Assembly (NCBI RefSeq): GCF_015637705.1
Contig: NZ_JADOBE010000005.1
Coordinates: forward strand, 186,001-250,000
Direction of reading: 5' to 3'
DNA length: 64,000 nucleotides
Source: Pseudomonas sp. N040
GTDB taxonomy: Bacteria; Pseudomonadota; Gammaproteobacteria; Pseudomonadales; Pseudomonadaceae
Shown here piece by piece: positions 9,496 to 22,894 of this stretch. The notes under the pieces were generated by a model, which was given only the letters and a program-made list of their open reading frames with translations, was not told the origin of the DNA and searched no databases. Positions within the stretch are counted from its first letter, which is position 1. Each line of letters begins with the position of its first letter. The position numbers and the translations under genes were made by a program.

Positions 9496-9924
9496 ATGAA
9501 GACTTTTACTGCAAAACCGGAAACTGTTAAGCGCGACTGGTATGTCGTCGACGCTGCCGGCAAGACCCTGGGTCGTCTGGCCACTGAAATTGCCAGCCGT
9601 CTGCGTGGCAAGCACAAGCCCGAGTACACCCCTCACGTTGATACTGGCGATTACATCGTTGTGATCAATGCAGAGCAGGTGCGCGTAACCGGTGCCAAGA
9701 CTACCGACAAAATGTACTACTCGCACTCCGGCTTCCCGGGTGGGATCAAGTCGATCAACTTTGAAAAGCTGATCGCCAAGGCCCCGGAGCGTGTGCTCGA
9801 GACTGCGGTCAAGGGTATGCTGCCGAAGAACTCGCTGGGTCGCGACATGTATCGCAAGCTGAAGGTGTACAAGGGTGCTGTTCACCCGCACACCGCACAG
9901 CAGCCCCTAGAACTCAAGATTTAA
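9496..9924 (+). CDS. rplM: 50S ribosomal protein L13
   Basis: 142 aa, full family length. It contains the L13 signatures [24 protein letters not shown] and [12 protein letters not shown]13 is an early-assembling large-subunit protein bound to 23S rRNA. It is followed after 14 bp by rpsI, the universal L13-S9 pair, presumably one transcript ended by the hairpin at 10347. Confidence 0.98.
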   Translation: MKTFTAKPETVKRDWYVVDAAGKTLGRLATEIASRLRGKHKPEYTPHVDTGDYIVVINAEQVRVTGAKTTDKMYYSHSGFPGGIKSINFEKLIAKAPERVLETAVKGMLPKNSLGRDMYRKLKVYKGAVHPHTAQQPLELKI

Positions 9925-9938
9925 CGGGATAGTTGATT

Positions 9939-10331
9939 ATGTCGGCGACTCAAAATTACGGCACTGGCCGTCGCAAGACTGCAACCGCACGCGTATTCCT
10001 GCGTCCGGGTACTGGCAAGATTTCCATCAACAACCGTACCCTCGACGGTTTCTTCGGTCGCGAAACTGCCCGCATGGTAGTTCGTCAGCCGCTGGAGCTG
10101 GTTGAGATGACCGAAAAGTTTGATATCTACGTCACCGTTCTGGGTGGTGGTGTCAGCGGTCAGGCTGGCGCGATCCGTCACGGCATTACCCGTGCACTGA
10201 TCCAGTACGATGAAACCCTGCGCAGCTCGTTGCGCAAAGCTGGCTTCGTTACTCGCGATGCCCGTGAAGTTGAACGTAAGAAGGTCGGTCTGCGCAAAGC
10301 GCGCAAGCGTCCTCAGTACTCCAAGCGTTAA
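9939..10331 (+). CDS. rpsI: 30S ribosomal protein S9
   Basis: 130 aa. It begins [18 protein letters not shown] and ends with the basic tail [12 protein letters not shown] that reaches the P-site tRNA. The ATG at 9939 was chosen over a TTG six bases upstream because GGGA is correctly spaced and the family N-terminus starts here. Confidence 0.98.
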   Translation: MSATQNYGTGRRKTATARVFLRPGTGKISINNRTLDGFFGRETARMVVRQPLELVEMTEKFDIYVTVLGGGVSGQAGAIRHGITRALIQYDETLRSSLRKAGFVTRDAREVERKKVGLRKARKRPQYSKR

Positions 10332-10346
10332 TTGCGCTTGTAAAAG

Positions 10347-10383
10347 AACGCCCAGTGTCCTTGCGGAACTGGGCGTTTTTTTT
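10347..10383 (+). terminator. Terminator of rplM-rpsI
   Basis: AACGCCCAGT pairs with AACTGGGCGTT around a 10-base loop and is followed by eight T residues. Confidence 0.92.
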
Positions 10384-10471
10384 ATCTTCGATTTTTGCCT
10401 GCGACAGCGTGTCGCGGCCTGTTCTGCCTGATCTGGCGGGGAATGTAGCCATTTTGTTTCCAGCTATTACC

Positions 10472-10500
10472 TTGTCAGCAAAGGGGCTTTTCTTTACCAT
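10472..10500 (+). promoter_or_regulatory. Candidate sigma70 promoter of petABC
   Basis: TTGTCA at 10472-10477 and TACCAT at 10495-10500 are separated by 17 bp, about 77 bp ahead of petA and downstream of the rpsI terminator. Confidence 0.5.
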
Positions 10501-10577
10501 TCAAAAAATTTCCTGCAACAAGATTTTCTTAGTGGATGCCTGAGTTTCAGGCGACATAGCCGATGGGAGACAACTTA

Positions 10578-11171
10578 ATGAGCAATGACGGCGTGAATGC
10601 TGGCCGGCGTCGCTTCCTGGTTGCAGCCACCTCCGTGGTGGGTGCAGCAGGAGCGGTGGGTGCCGCGGTCCCGTTTGTGGGGTCGTGGTTCCCGAGTGCC
10701 AAGGCCAAGGCCGCAGGTGCACCGGTTAAGGTGAATGTCAGCAAGATCCAGCCAGGACAGCAGATCGTTGCTGAATGGCGCGGTCAGCCGGTATTCGTGC
10801 TCAACCGCACCCAGGAAATGCTGGGTAGTCTGGATAAAATTACTCCCCAGCTTGCCGATCCGGAATCGAAGGATTCGGTGCAGCCGGCCTACGTCAATCC
10901 TGCCCAGCGCTCCATCAAGCCAGAGTTGCTGGTAGTGGTCGGGCTTTGCACGCACCTGGGTTGCTCTCCAACTTTCCGTCCCGAAGTTGCCCCGGCTGAT
11001 CTGGGTGCTGACTGGGTGGGCGGTTATTTCTGCCCATGCCATGGCTCCCGCTATGATTTGTCCGGCCGGGTCTACAAGGGTCAGCCAGCACCCTTGAATT
11101 TGCCGGTGCCCGACTACTCATTTGAGTCGAATGACGTCATCGTCATCGGCGTGGCTCAGGAGAAAGCGTGA
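10578..11171 (+). CDS. petA: Ubiquinol-cytochrome c reductase Rieske iron-sulfur subunit
   Basis: 197 aa. A twin-arginine-like N-terminus (RRRFLVAATSV) leads into the single membrane helix. The [2Fe-2S] cluster is held by CTHLGC (about 124-129) and CPCHGS (about 152-157). The protein carries electrons from ubiquinol to cytochrome c1 at the periplasmic face of complex III. GGGAG precedes the ATG by nine bases. Its TGA overlaps the petB ATG by one base, so the three pet genes are translationally coupled. Confidence 0.97.
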   Translation: MSNDGVNAGRRRFLVAATSVVGAAGAVGAAVPFVGSWFPSAKAKAAGAPVKVNVSKIQPGQQIVAEWRGQPVFVLNRTQEMLGSLDKITPQLADPESKDSVQPAYVNPAQRSIKPELLVVVGLCTHLGCSPTFRPEVAPADLGADWVGGYFCPCHGSRYDLSGRVYKGQPAPLNLPVPDYSFESNDVIVIGVAQEKA

Positions 11172-12382
11172 TGAGCAAGTTCATGGAATGGGTAGATGCC
11201 CGCTTCCCCGCTACCAAGATGTGGGAAGAGCACCTCAGCAAGTATTACGCCCCGAAAAACTTCAACTTCTGGTACTTCTTTGGCTCGCTGGCCTTGCTGG
11301 TGCTGGTTAACCAGATACTCACCGGTATCTGGCTGACGATGAGTTTTACGCCATCTTCCGAAGAGGCGTTTGCCTCGGTCGAATACATCATGCGTGATGT
11401 CGACTATGGCTGGATCATTCGCTACATGCACTCCACCGGCGCCTCGGCGTTTTTCCTCGTGGTTTATCTGCACATGTTCCGCGGCCTGCTCTACGGTTCC
11501 TACCAGAAGCCCCGCGAACTGGTCTGGGTCTTCGGCATGCTGATCTATCTATGCCTGATGGCCGAAGGCTTCATGGGCTATCTGCTGCCCTGGGGGCAGA
11601 TGTCCTACTGGGGTGCGCAGGTGATCATTTCCCTGTTTGGCGCCATACCGGTAATCGGCGATGACCTGACCATGTGGATTCGCGGTGACTACCTGATCTC
11701 CGGGATCACCCTGAATCGCTTCTTCGCCCTGCATGTGATTGCGCTGCCGATCGTCCTGCTGGGGCTGGTGGTATTGCACATCCTGGCGTTGCACGAAGTA
11801 GGTTCCAACAACCCGGATGGCGTGGACATCAAGAAAAAGAAAGACGCCAACGGTGTACCGTTGGACGGCATTGCCTTCCATCCGTACTACACGGTCAAGG
11901 ACATTGTCGGTGTAGTGGTTTTCCTGTTTGTGTTCTGTGCGGTGATCTTCTTCTTCCCGGAGATGGGCGGGTACTTCCTCGAGAAGCCGAACTTTGAGCC
12001 GGCCAACCCGTTCAAGACTCCTGCGCACATTGCCCCGGTCTGGTACTTCACGCCGTATTACGCAATTCTGCGTGCCATTCCCGACAAGTTGATGGGTGTG
12101 GTGGCCATGGGGGCAGCAATCGCGATCCTGTTCGTGCTGCCGTGGCTTGATCGCAGTCCGGTCAAATCGATCCGTTACAAAGGTTTGTTGAGCAAGATCT
12201 GGTTGGCAGTGTTCACGGTGTCCTTTGTAATTCTGGGTTACTTCGGATCCCAGGCGCCATCGGAGTTTGGTACGTTGATGTCGCGTACCTGCACTATCCT
12301 GTATTTCGCTTTCTTTATCCTGATGCCGTTCTACACCCGGATGGAGAAGACTAAACCGGTTCCGGAAAGGGTGACTGGCTGA
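11171..12382 (+). CDS. petB: Cytochrome b of the bc1 complex
   Basis: 403 aa integral membrane protein with about eight hydrophobic helices. RYMHSTGASAFF and the later FFALHVIALP supply haem-binding histidines; the PEW-like quinol-site loop appears as PVWYF in the second half. It is the quinone-oxidising and -reducing core of complex III. It starts on the last base of petA and its stop overlaps the start of petC. Confidence 0.97.
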   Translation: MSKFMEWVDARFPATKMWEEHLSKYYAPKNFNFWYFFGSLALLVLVNQILTGIWLTMSFTPSSEEAFASVEYIMRDVDYGWIIRYMHSTGASAFFLVVYLHMFRGLLYGSYQKPRELVWVFGMLIYLCLMAEGFMGYLLPWGQMSYWGAQVIISLFGAIPVIGDDLTMWIRGDYLISGITLNRFFALHVIALPIVLLGLVVLHILALHEVGSNNPDGVDIKKKKDANGVPLDGIAFHPYYTVKDIVGVVVFLFVFCAVIFFFPEMGGYFLEKPNFEPANPFKTPAHIAPVWYFTPYYAILRAIPDKLMGVVAMGAAIAILFVLPWLDRSPVKSIRYKGLLSKIWLAVFTVSFVILGYFGSQAPSEFGTLMSRTCTILYFAFFILMPFYTRMEKTKPVPERVTG

Positions 12383-13164
12383 TGAAAAAGCAATTTCTCG
12401 CACTGATACTCGCTGTACTGCCAGCCTTTGCTTTGGCTCAGGCCGCCCTCGAGTATCCAAACGATCCTGTCGCTATCGACCTGAGTGACAAGGCTGCCCT
12501 GCAGGATGGCGCACGTACCTTTGCCAACTACTGCATGGGTTGCCATAGCGCCCAGTATCAGCGCTATGAGCGTGTCGCCAAGGACCTCGGCATTCCGGAA
12601 GGCTTGATGCTGGAAAATCTGGTGTTCACCGGCGCAAAGATTGGCGAACACATGAAGATCGGCATGCGACCGCAGGATGCCAAGGTGTGGTTTGGTGCAG
12701 CTCCGCCGGACCTGACGCTGGTTGCGCGTGTACGCGGCAATGACTGGCTGTATACCTATCTGCGAACCTTCTATGAGGATCCTGCGCGGCCATGGGGTGT
12801 GAACAACAAGGTTTTTGCCAATGTGGGCATGCCAAATGTTCTCGCCGGCCTGCAGGGGCGTCAGGTGCTGGGTTGCAAGCAGGTTCAGGTCGTCGAGCAT
12901 GGCAAGAAGCAGTACGATCCGCTGACAGGTACGCCCATCACTCAGGAAGCGTGTGATCAGCTTACTATCGTGCCGAACAGTGGGTCGCAAACTGCCGCCG
13001 AGTTTGATGAAACCATCAAGAATCTGGTGACTTTCCTTGCCTACTCGGCAAACCCGGTCAAGCTGGAAAGCCAGCGTATCGGTGTCTACGTTCTGCTCTA
13101 TCTGGCCTTCTTCTTCGTGTTCGCCTACCTGCTCAAGCGCGAGTACTGGAAGGACGTGCACTAA
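12382..13164 (+). CDS. petC: Cytochrome c1 of the bc1 complex
   Basis: 260 aa. A signal peptide (residues 1-19, ending AFALA) precedes the mature protein. The haem c site is CMGCH at residues 51-55, and one C-terminal membrane anchor occupies about residues 233-252, followed by KREYWKDVH. It passes electrons from the Rieske protein to soluble cytochrome c. It is the last gene of petABC; a GC-rich terminator follows. Confidence 0.97.
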   Translation: MKKQFLALILAVLPAFALAQAALEYPNDPVAIDLSDKAALQDGARTFANYCMGCHSAQYQRYERVAKDLGIPEGLMLENLVFTGAKIGEHMKIGMRPQDAKVWFGAAPPDLTLVARVRGNDWLYTYLRTFYEDPARPWGVNNKVFANVGMPNVLAGLQGRQVLGCKQVQVVEHGKKQYDPLTGTPITQEACDQLTIVPNSGSQTAAEFDETIKNLVTFLAYSANPVKLESQRIGVYVLLYLAFFFVFAYLLKREYWKDVH

Positions 13165-13183
13165 GCACACACTGGCCGTTCGA

Positions 13184-13215
13184 AGCGCGCGCCCCTCGGG
13201 GCGCGCTTGTCTTTC
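13184..13215 (+). terminator. Terminator after petABC
   Basis: AGCGCGCGCCCC pairs with GGGGCGCGCTT over a two-base loop and is followed by a T-rich stretch (GTCTTTCT). Confidence 0.8.
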
Positions 13216-13251
13216 TGCCTCCCAAAAGCTGTAAATTCGAGGAGGAGCGTC

Positions 13252-13869
13252 GTGGGCGCCATTAACAAGTTGACCTGTTTTTCTGATCCGACAGACCATT
13301 ACAGTCATCGGGTGCGCTTGGTGCTGGCCGAAAAGGGGGTTACTTGCATCAACATCGAGGTTGCCGCCGGGCAGTGCCCTCCGCAGTTGGCAGAGATCAA
13401 TCCCTATGGAACCTTGCCTACTCTGGCAGATCGGGACCTGGCTCTTTATGAGTCAACCGTGGTGATGGAGTATCTGGATGAGCGTTACCCGCATCCGCCG
13501 TTGTTGCCAGTCTATCCGGTGGCGCGAGCCAACAGCCGCCTGCTGATTCATCGAATCCAGCGGGACTGGTGTGCGGCGGTGGATCTGATCCTCAATCCGA
13601 AGACCAAGGAACCCGCCAGGGTTCAGGCGCGCAAGGAGTTACGCGAAAGCCTCACGGGGGTTTCGCCCCTGTTTGCCGACAAACCGTTCTTTTTGAGTGA
13701 AGAGTTCAGCCTGGTGGATTGCTGCTTGTTGCCGATCCTGTGGCGCTTGCCGCAATTGGGGATCGAGCTGCCCCGTCCCGCCAAACCTTTGCTGGATTAC
13801 ATGGCGCGCAGTTTTGCGCGTCCAGGTTTCCAGACCAGCCTTTCTGCTGCTGAGCGTGTTCTGCGTTGA
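13252..13869 (+). CDS. sspA: Stringent starvation protein A, RNA polymerase-associated
   Basis: 205 aa with a glutathione-S-transferase fold. The thioredoxin-like half contains [17 protein letters not shown] and NPYGTLPTL, the SspA variant of the GST glutathione site, followed by the helical half. SspA binds RNA polymerase and alters transcription in stationary phase and stress; it lacks GST activity in studied cases. The start is a GTG at 13252 behind GGAGGAG. It is followed by sspB after 10 bp, the standard pair. Confidence 0.93.
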   Translation: MGAINKLTCFSDPTDHYSHRVRLVLAEKGVTCINIEVAAGQCPPQLAEINPYGTLPTLADRDLALYESTVVMEYLDERYPHPPLLPVYPVARANSRLLIHRIQRDWCAAVDLILNPKTKEPARVQARKELRESLTGVSPLFADKPFFLSEEFSLVDCCLLPILWRLPQLGIELPRPAKPLLDYMARSFARPGFQTSLSAAERVLR

Positions 13870-13879
13870 GGAGGTAGAG

Positions 13880-14290
13880 ATGAACTCGAGTCGGCCCTAT
13901 CTGGTTCGTGCACTTTACGAGTGGATCGTTGAAAACGACTGCACGCCTCACCTGCTGGTCAATGCCGACTACAAGGGCGTGCAGGTGCCGGCTGGTTACG
14001 CCAGTGATGGTCAGATTGTCCTGAATGTTTCCCCCAGCGCGGTGCGTCATCTGCTGATGGATAATGCGGCGGTCAGTTTCGAGGGGCGTTTTGGCGGGGT
14101 GGCGCAGAGCCTGTTTATTCCGGTAGCAGCGATCATGGCGATCTATGCCCGGGAAAATGGTCAGGGCATGGTCTTCGAGCTCGAGCAACCAGATGCCGGC
14201 CTCGAGGATTCAGCTGGTCCGCACGATGAGCCGCCTGGCGGTGAGCCACCCAAGCCAAGCGGGCGCCCGAGCCTGAAAGTGGTCAAGTAA
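13880..14290 (+). CDS. sspB: ClpXP protease specificity-enhancing factor SspB
   Basis: 136 aa. Residues about 1-110 form the SspB fold that binds the SsrA tag (RPYLVRALYEW, NVSPSAV, FGGVAQ). A flexible Pro/Gly/Asp-rich linker ends in RPSLKVVK, the conserved ClpX-docking tail. It delivers tagged proteins to ClpXP in the cytosol. GAGGAGG precedes the ATG. Confidence 0.95.
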   Translation: MNSSRPYLVRALYEWIVENDCTPHLLVNADYKGVQVPAGYASDGQIVLNVSPSAVRHLLMDNAAVSFEGRFGGVAQSLFIPVAAIMAIYARENGQGMVFELEQPDAGLEDSAGPHDEPPGGEPPKPSGRPSLKVVK

Positions 14291-14325
14291 ATAAAAAGGC
14301 GACCAAAAGGCCGCCTTTTTATTTG
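14290..14325. terminator. Bidirectional terminator between sspB and dolP
   Basis: AAATAAAAAGGCG and CGCCTTTTTATTT flank a short loop. The stem has T runs on both strands, fitting two convergent genes. Confidence 0.9.
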
Positions 14326-14337
14326 GTTGTAGAGCAC

Positions 14338-15515
<1,178 letters not shown>

Positions 15516-15604
15516 TCACTGGCAGTGTTGCAGCAGATGTTTGACTCTCTTTTTACCTGACTCTTCATGTTCCGGGCCAGCAGCAAAAAATCAATCAATC
15601 GCAT

Positions 15605-15973
15605 TTAGCACTCAAATGCATTCTTCAACCAGTTCAATCGCAGGGCTGCCTGTTGCTGGGCGGGCTCAATGGCGACGACATCGAAGCGGCAGGGCGACTT
15701 GGCCCAGCGCGGCTCGCTCTGCAGAAACTGCTGTGCAGCCAGGATCAGTTTGCCGCGCTTGCGCAAGTCGACACTTTCCAGTGCACCACCCCAGCCAAGG
15801 TGCTGGCGCATGCGCACTTCGACAAATACCAGGGTTGTCCCGTCCAGCATGATCAGGTCGAGCTCGCCACGGCGACCGCGCCAGTTATGCGCAACCAGGG
15901 TCAGGCCGTGGCTTTCCAAGTGTTGGCGGGCAAGGTTTTCAGCTGTTTGCCCACGCGTCTGGCTGCTGGACAT
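15605..15973 (-). CDS. YraN family protein (UPF0102), nuclease-fold
   Basis: 122 aa with the UPF0102 pattern: GQTAENLARQHLESHG, then WRGRRGELDLIM and LVFVEVR, the E-x-D...VEV arrangement of Holliday-junction-resolvase/restriction-like folds. The function is not established. It starts at 15973, where the last base of the lpoA stop codon is shared with its ATG, so it is coupled to lpoA. Confidence 0.88.
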   Translation of the reverse strand: MSSSQTRGQTAENLARQHLESHGLTLVAHNWRGRRGELDLIMLDGTTLVFVEVRMRQHLGWGGALESVDLRKRGKLILAAQQFLQSEPRWAKSPCRFDVVAIEPAQQQAALRLNWLKNAFEC

Positions 15974-17769
15974 TACAGCGGCTGCACCAGCCCGTCGCGG
16001 AACTCGGCCCATTGCAACTGGCGCACGACACGTTGCGTCTGGCTCAGGCTAAGCAGGCCGGAAAGTCCCTGGGCGTTGCTCTCGGGAAGGCTCTTGAGCT
16101 GGTTCAGGCGCGAAGTCAGCAGGTACGCATCGCTGCCCATGGCGAACAGGCGGCCCATGCTGCCGGCAGCCTGTGGCCACTGCCCGATGACTTGTTGCTG
16201 CAGCGGTGCCGCGCTATTGAGCAGCCAGGGCGTCTCGCAGAAGCGAATCCCGTTCAGGTCTGCCGGCTGTGGCTGAGTAATGGTTCCACTCAGCAGGTGC
16301 GAGGTTGCATAGACCGGCACATCGCCAGCGTACTGGAAGGCCAGGGTTGGTTTGATCTGTTGTGCCTGTTGTGGTGTGGCGGCGAGGAAGATGAAATCGA
16401 TGTCCTGGCGTCTGGCTGGTTGCGAGGCAACTTCTTCGCCCAGCAGCGACTGCAGGCGCTTGGCTCGCGCTTCGCTATCGCGTAGCTGAAACAGGCTGGC
16501 GATTTGCTGCGCCAGTTCGACTGGCTGCTCCACGTGTTCGGCGGCGATCAGGGTGCCGCCTTGCGCCAGCCAGGCCTGCTGGAAAGCGGCCAGGGTGCGG
16601 TCGCCCCATTCGCCGCGGGGTACCAGCGCCACCGCACGGCGCATGCCATCGGCCCAGGCGCGACGAGCGACTTCGCGGGCTTCGTCTTCGGCCGACAGGC
16701 CGAACTGGAACAGCTGAGCCGGGCCAGGCTCGGCGGTGTCGCTGTAGTTGAGTGCCAGTGTGGTGATGGGCAGGTTCGCTTGGGCATTCAGCTGCCTGAC
16801 CAGCGGTTTTTCCAGTGGGCCGACCACCAGCTGGATGCCGTCTTGCTGGGCTTGCCGATAGAACTCGTCCATCGATGTCAGGCGGCTGCTGTCGTAGAAA
16901 ATGATTTCCGGCGCCGCGGCGCCGCTGGCCAGTGCCTGATAGTAGGCCGCCATGAAGCCGTTGCGCAGGGCCTCGGCAACCGTGGCCAGCTGGCCTTCCT
17001 GAGGCAGCAACAGGCCGACTTTGGTAACCGTCTGTGCCGCGAGGGCCTCGATTTCAGTCAGGGGCTGGGGTAGCTGCTTTGCCGCGGGGTGCTGGGGGTT
17101 TTTGCTGCGCCAGCTATCGATGGCGGCTTGTTGCTGCTCGAGGCTGATGCTGCCGCGGGAGATCCGCACCAGCTCCAGCCAGCCGTTCAGGTCGGCATCG
17201 CTACCGGCTGCAAGCTGATCGTCAGGCAGGGAGGAAACCAGTACCCAGATGCGTTCGTGGTTGCCGCTGGCCGCCTGACCGCTCAGCAGGGGCGCGATGA
17301 ACACACGCTCGCGGGCTGCGGCGAGGTTCTGGTTGTCGGCCTGTAGCGCATTGGCGCGGACCATGGCGCTGCGGATCTGCTGCTCGACAGGCAGCTGTGC
17401 GAGGTACTGGAAACTGGGGTGGTCGAGGCTGTTGAGCGCGCTTTTGGGCTTTTTGCGCTGCAGTTCCAGCTCGGCTTGCAGGGTCAGGGCATAAATCTGC
17501 TCCGCGGGGGGCAGGGTTTGCAGCGGGACTTGCAGAAGAATGCTGCTGGCGCGGTTGAAGTCCTTCTGCTGGTAAGCGAGGTCGGCAGCGGACAGGCGCA
17601 GTGGATTGGCTTCTTCGGGATCACTGTCGGCAGCCTGCTCGAGGATCTGTTCGATGTTGCCTTCGGGTGTGCGCGGCAGCTCGCCGATGGTGGGGCCTGG
17701 CTTGCTTGCGCAGGCAGCCAGCAGGCAGGTCAGGAAGAGTGCTGTCAGGGGGCGCAGGTTGACGATCAT
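15973..17769 (-). CDS. lpoA: Penicillin-binding protein activator LpoA
   Basis: 598 aa outer-membrane lipoprotein with a signal peptide and lipobox LLAAC (Cys20). The N-terminal part (about 25-250) is helical TPR-like, rich in A, L and Q. The C-terminal part (about 255-598) is a periplasmic-binding-protein-like fold ([49 protein letters not shown]). LpoA reaches through the periplasm to activate PBP1a. It is divergent from rsmI with 121 bp between the genes. Confidence 0.92.
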   Translation of the reverse strand: MIVNLRPLTALFLTCLLAACASKPGPTIGELPRTPEGNIEQILEQAADSDPEEANPLRLSAADLAYQQKDFNRASSILLQVPLQTLPPAEQIYALTLQAELELQRKKPKSALNSLDHPSFQYLAQLPVEQQIRSAMVRANALQADNQNLAAARERVFIAPLLSGQAASGNHERIWVLVSSLPDDQLAAGSDADLNGWLELVRISRGSISLEQQQAAIDSWRSKNPQHPAAKQLPQPLTEIEALAAQTVTKVGLLLPQEGQLATVAEALRNGFMAAYYQALASGAAAPEIIFYDSSRLTSMDEFYRQAQQDGIQLVVGPLEKPLVRQLNAQANLPITTLALNYSDTAEPGPAQLFQFGLSAEDEAREVARRAWADGMRRAVALVPRGEWGDRTLAAFQQAWLAQGGTLIAAEHVEQPVELAQQIASLFQLRDSEARAKRLQSLLGEEVASQPARRQDIDFIFLAATPQQAQQIKPTLAFQYAGDVPVYATSHLLSGTITQPQPADLNGIRFCETPWLLNSAAPLQQQVIGQWPQAAGSMGRLFAMGSDAYLLTSRLNQLKSLPESNAQGLSGLLSLSQTQRVVRQLQWAEFRDGLVQPL

Positions 17770-17853
17770 TGAGCTATTCCGCTACTCGCTTGAAGAATCG
17801 GCGATTGTACCCAAGCACTGCCTCCGGTGCGATCTTGCTGTGACAGTTGTGGC

Positions 17854-17859
17854 TACAAT
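17854..17859 (+). promoter_or_regulatory. Candidate -10 element for rsmI
   Basis: TACAAT at 17854, 31 bp before the rsmI GTG, is a good -10 match. The -35 region (TTGCTG at 17835) is only 13 bp away, so this is a partial match. Confidence 0.35.
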
Positions 17860-17890
17860 GGCGCAATTTTCAGATTTACCGAGGTGTCTG

Positions 17891-18763
17891 GTGAAAGATT
17901 CCGCTATGCCCGGCAAGCCCGCCGGCACCCTGTACGTGGTGGCCACGCCAATCGGCAACCTGGACGACATCAGCGCGCGAGCCCTGCGCATTCTCGCCGA
18001 TGTCGCATTGATCGCCGCCGAAGATACCCGCCACTCCGCACGCCTGCTGCAGCACTTCGGGATTGCCACCCCCCTGCAGGCCTGCCATGAGCACAATGAG
18101 CGCGAGCAGGGCGGACGCTTCATCGGCCGCCTGCAGGCGGGGGAGGATGTTGCGCTGATCTCGGATGCCGGCACCCCGCTGATTTCCGATCCGGGCTATC
18201 ACCTGGTACGTCAGGCCCGCGCCGCCGGTATCAGGGTGGTTCCGGTGCCCGGTGCCTGTGCGCTGATCGCTGCCCTGTCCGCGGCAGGTTTGCCGTCGGA
18301 CCGGTTTATCTTCGAAGGGTTTTTGCCAGCCAGGATGGCGGCGCGCCGTGCCCGGCTCGAATTGCTCAGGGAGGAGCCGCGCACGCTGATTTTCTACGAG
18401 GCGCCGCACCGGATTCTTGAATGCATCGAGGATCTGCAGGTGATTTTCGGAGCGGAGCGCCAGGCGGTACTGGGGCGCGAGCTGACCAAGGCCTTCGAGA
18501 CCCTCAAGGGCCTGCCGCTGGGCGAGTTGTGCGCCTGGGTGGCGGCTGACAGCAACCAGCAGCGTGGCGAATGCGTACTGCTGGTGGCGGGCTGGGAGGC
18601 GCCGGAGGGCGACGCGCAAGTCAGCACCGAGGCTTTGCGCGTGCTCGATCTGCTGCTCGCCGAAATGCCGCTCAAGCGTGCGGCGGCGCTGGCTGCCGAG
18701 ATTAGCGGGGTGCGCAAGAATCTGCTGTATCAGGCCGCGCTTGAGCGGCAGGGCGACGCCTGA
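17891..18763 (+). CDS. rsmI: 16S rRNA (cytidine1402-2'-O)-methyltransferase
   Basis: 290 aa tetrapyrrole-methylase-fold enzyme. The N-terminal [17 protein letters not shown], the loop [24 protein letters not shown] and [11 protein letters not shown] are the RsmI signatures. It 2'-O-methylates C1402 in the 16S rRNA decoding centre using S-adenosylmethionine. I prefer the GTG at 17891, with GAGG six bases upstream; an ATG five codons later (17906) is possible. Confidence 0.93.
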   Translation: MKDSAMPGKPAGTLYVVATPIGNLDDISARALRILADVALIAAEDTRHSARLLQHFGIATPLQACHEHNEREQGGRFIGRLQAGEDVALISDAGTPLISDPGYHLVRQARAAGIRVVPVPGACALIAALSAAGLPSDRFIFEGFLPARMAARRARLELLREEPRTLIFYEAPHRILECIEDLQVIFGAERQAVLGRELTKAFETLKGLPLGELCAWVAADSNQQRGECVLLVAGWEAPEGDAQVSTEALRVLDLLLAEMPLKRAAALAAEISGVRKNLLYQAALERQGDA

Positions 18764-18765
18764 CC

Positions 18766-18794
18766 TTGTCCTGTGACCGCTCAGCCGTTACTCT
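18766..18794 (+). promoter_or_regulatory. Candidate promoter of rnpB
   Basis: TTGTCC at 18766-18771 and TACTCT at 18789-18794 have 17 bp spacing and would place the transcription start at about 18801-18803, matching the 5' end of RNase P RNA inferred from structure. Confidence 0.5.
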
Positions 18795-18802
18795 GGCTGC
18801 CG

Positions 18803-19160
18803 GAGAGTCGATCGGACAGTCGCTGCCGCTGGTTGTTCTGCAACAGGCGGGGGAGGAAAGTCCGGGCTCCACAGGGCAGAGTGCCAGGTAACGCCTGGGA
18901 GGCGCGAGCCTACGGAAAGTGCCACAGAAAATAACCGCCTAAGCACGCAAGTGCCGGTAAGGGTGAAAAGGTGCGGTAAGAGCGCACCGCACGACTGGCA
19001 ACAGTTCGTGGCTAGGCAAACCCCACTCGGAGCAAGACCAAATAGGGTTCCATTGGCGTGGCCCGCGCTGGAACCGGGTAGGTTGCTAAAGACGTGCAGT
19101 GATGTACGTCGTAGAGGAATGACTGTCCTCGACAGAACCCGGCTTACAGATCGACTCTCC
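18803..19160 (+). ncRNA. rnpB: RNase P RNA (class A)
   Basis: The 5' end GGAGAGTCGATC pairs with the 3' end GATCGACTCTCC, forming helix P1. The universally conserved core is present: GGAGGAAAGTCCGGGCTCC near 18850, ACAGAAA near 18925, and GGCTTACAGATC near 19141, with the GGTAAGGGTGAAAAGGTG region between. It is the catalytic RNA that matures tRNA 5' ends. It lies between rsmI and mraZ, the usual Pseudomonas location, and is followed by a T-rich stretch (CTCCTTTTTG). Confidence 0.97.
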
Positions 19161-19366
19161 TCCTTTTTGCTCCTTCCGCTTCGCTTGCATTTCCACTGAG
19201 TTAATACCAAAAAAATCTTACTCTTAACAAATCACTTTAAGTTCGTGATTCATTGCCCTGTGTTCGCTGGTTTTTGCTCGAAAACCACCCTGTCAAAACC
19301 CCGTATATCCCTTCTTTCCCCTCGCTAAATCACCGTCCTGTAAGGATTTTTCCTCATTTCAGTGCC

Positions 19367-19396
19367 TTGACGGTGGGGCCTTTGCATTCCTATAGT
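19367..19396 (+). promoter_or_regulatory. Sigma70 promoter of the division/cell-wall cluster
   Basis: TTGACG at 19367-19372 and TATAGT at 19391-19396, with 18 bp between them. The start point would fall near 19403, immediately at the MraZ boxes. The rest of the 19161-19471 gap is AT-rich leader and rnpB trailer without a gene. Confidence 0.75.
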
Positions 19397-19402
19397 GTGC
19401 GG

Positions 19403-19430
19403 AAGTGGTGAAAAGTGGGTTGAAGTGGTT
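19403..19430 (+). promoter_or_regulatory. MraZ operator: three AAGTGG boxes
   Basis: AAGTGGTG at 19403, AAGTGGGT at 19413 and AAGTGGTT at 19423 are three direct repeats with an exact 10 bp period, one helical turn. MraZ is known to repress its own operon by binding (T/G)GGG-type direct repeats ahead of mraZ. The boxes begin at the predicted start point. Confidence 0.85.
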
Positions 19431-19471
19431 TTTGTGATCGCTAAAGCCGTCAAATAAGGGGAAATGCAGCA

Positions 19472-19926
19472 GTGTTTCGTGGAGCTAACGCCATCAGTCT
19501 CGACGCCAAAGGGCGCCTCGCGATGCCAAGCCGGTATCGCGATGAGCTCGTTGCGCGTTGTGCCGGCCAGCTCATCGTGACCATTGATGCGATTGACCCC
19601 TGCCTGTGCGTGTATCCGCTGGCCGAGTGGGAGTTGATCGAGGCCAAGTTGCGCGAACTGCCTTCCCTGCGCGAGGAAAGTCGCCGCTTGCAGCGCCTGC
19701 TGATCGGCAATGCCGTGGATGTCGAGCTGGATGCCAATGGCCGCTTCCTGGTGCCGCCGCGTCTGCGCGACTACGCGCGCCTGGACAAGCACGCCATGCT
19801 GGTTGGCCAGTTGAACAAGTTTCAGTTGTGGGATGAGGCTGCCTGGACTGCTGTGGCCGATGCAGACCTGGCGGCAATCAAGCAATCCGGCAGCCTGCCG
19901 GAAGAACTTCGCGACCTGATCCTGTG

Positions 19927-19927
<1 letters not shown>
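19472..19927 (+). CDS. mraZ: Transcriptional regulator MraZ
   Basis: 151 aa with two AbrB-like half-domains, each with the DxxxR signature: [13 protein letters not shown] (about 9-21) and [13 protein letters not shown] (about 87-99). MraZ forms a ring-shaped oligomer that represses the division cluster. It starts with GTG at 19472 behind AAGGGG. It is the first gene of the dcw cluster, and its stop overlaps the rsmH start. Confidence 0.95.

Positions 19928-22893
<2,966 letters not shown>

Positions 22894-22894
<1 letters not shown>

Noticed and set aside
18788..19210. A 140-codon open frame on the minus strand over 18788-19210.
   Set aside because: The region is clearly the RNase P RNA gene on the plus strand.
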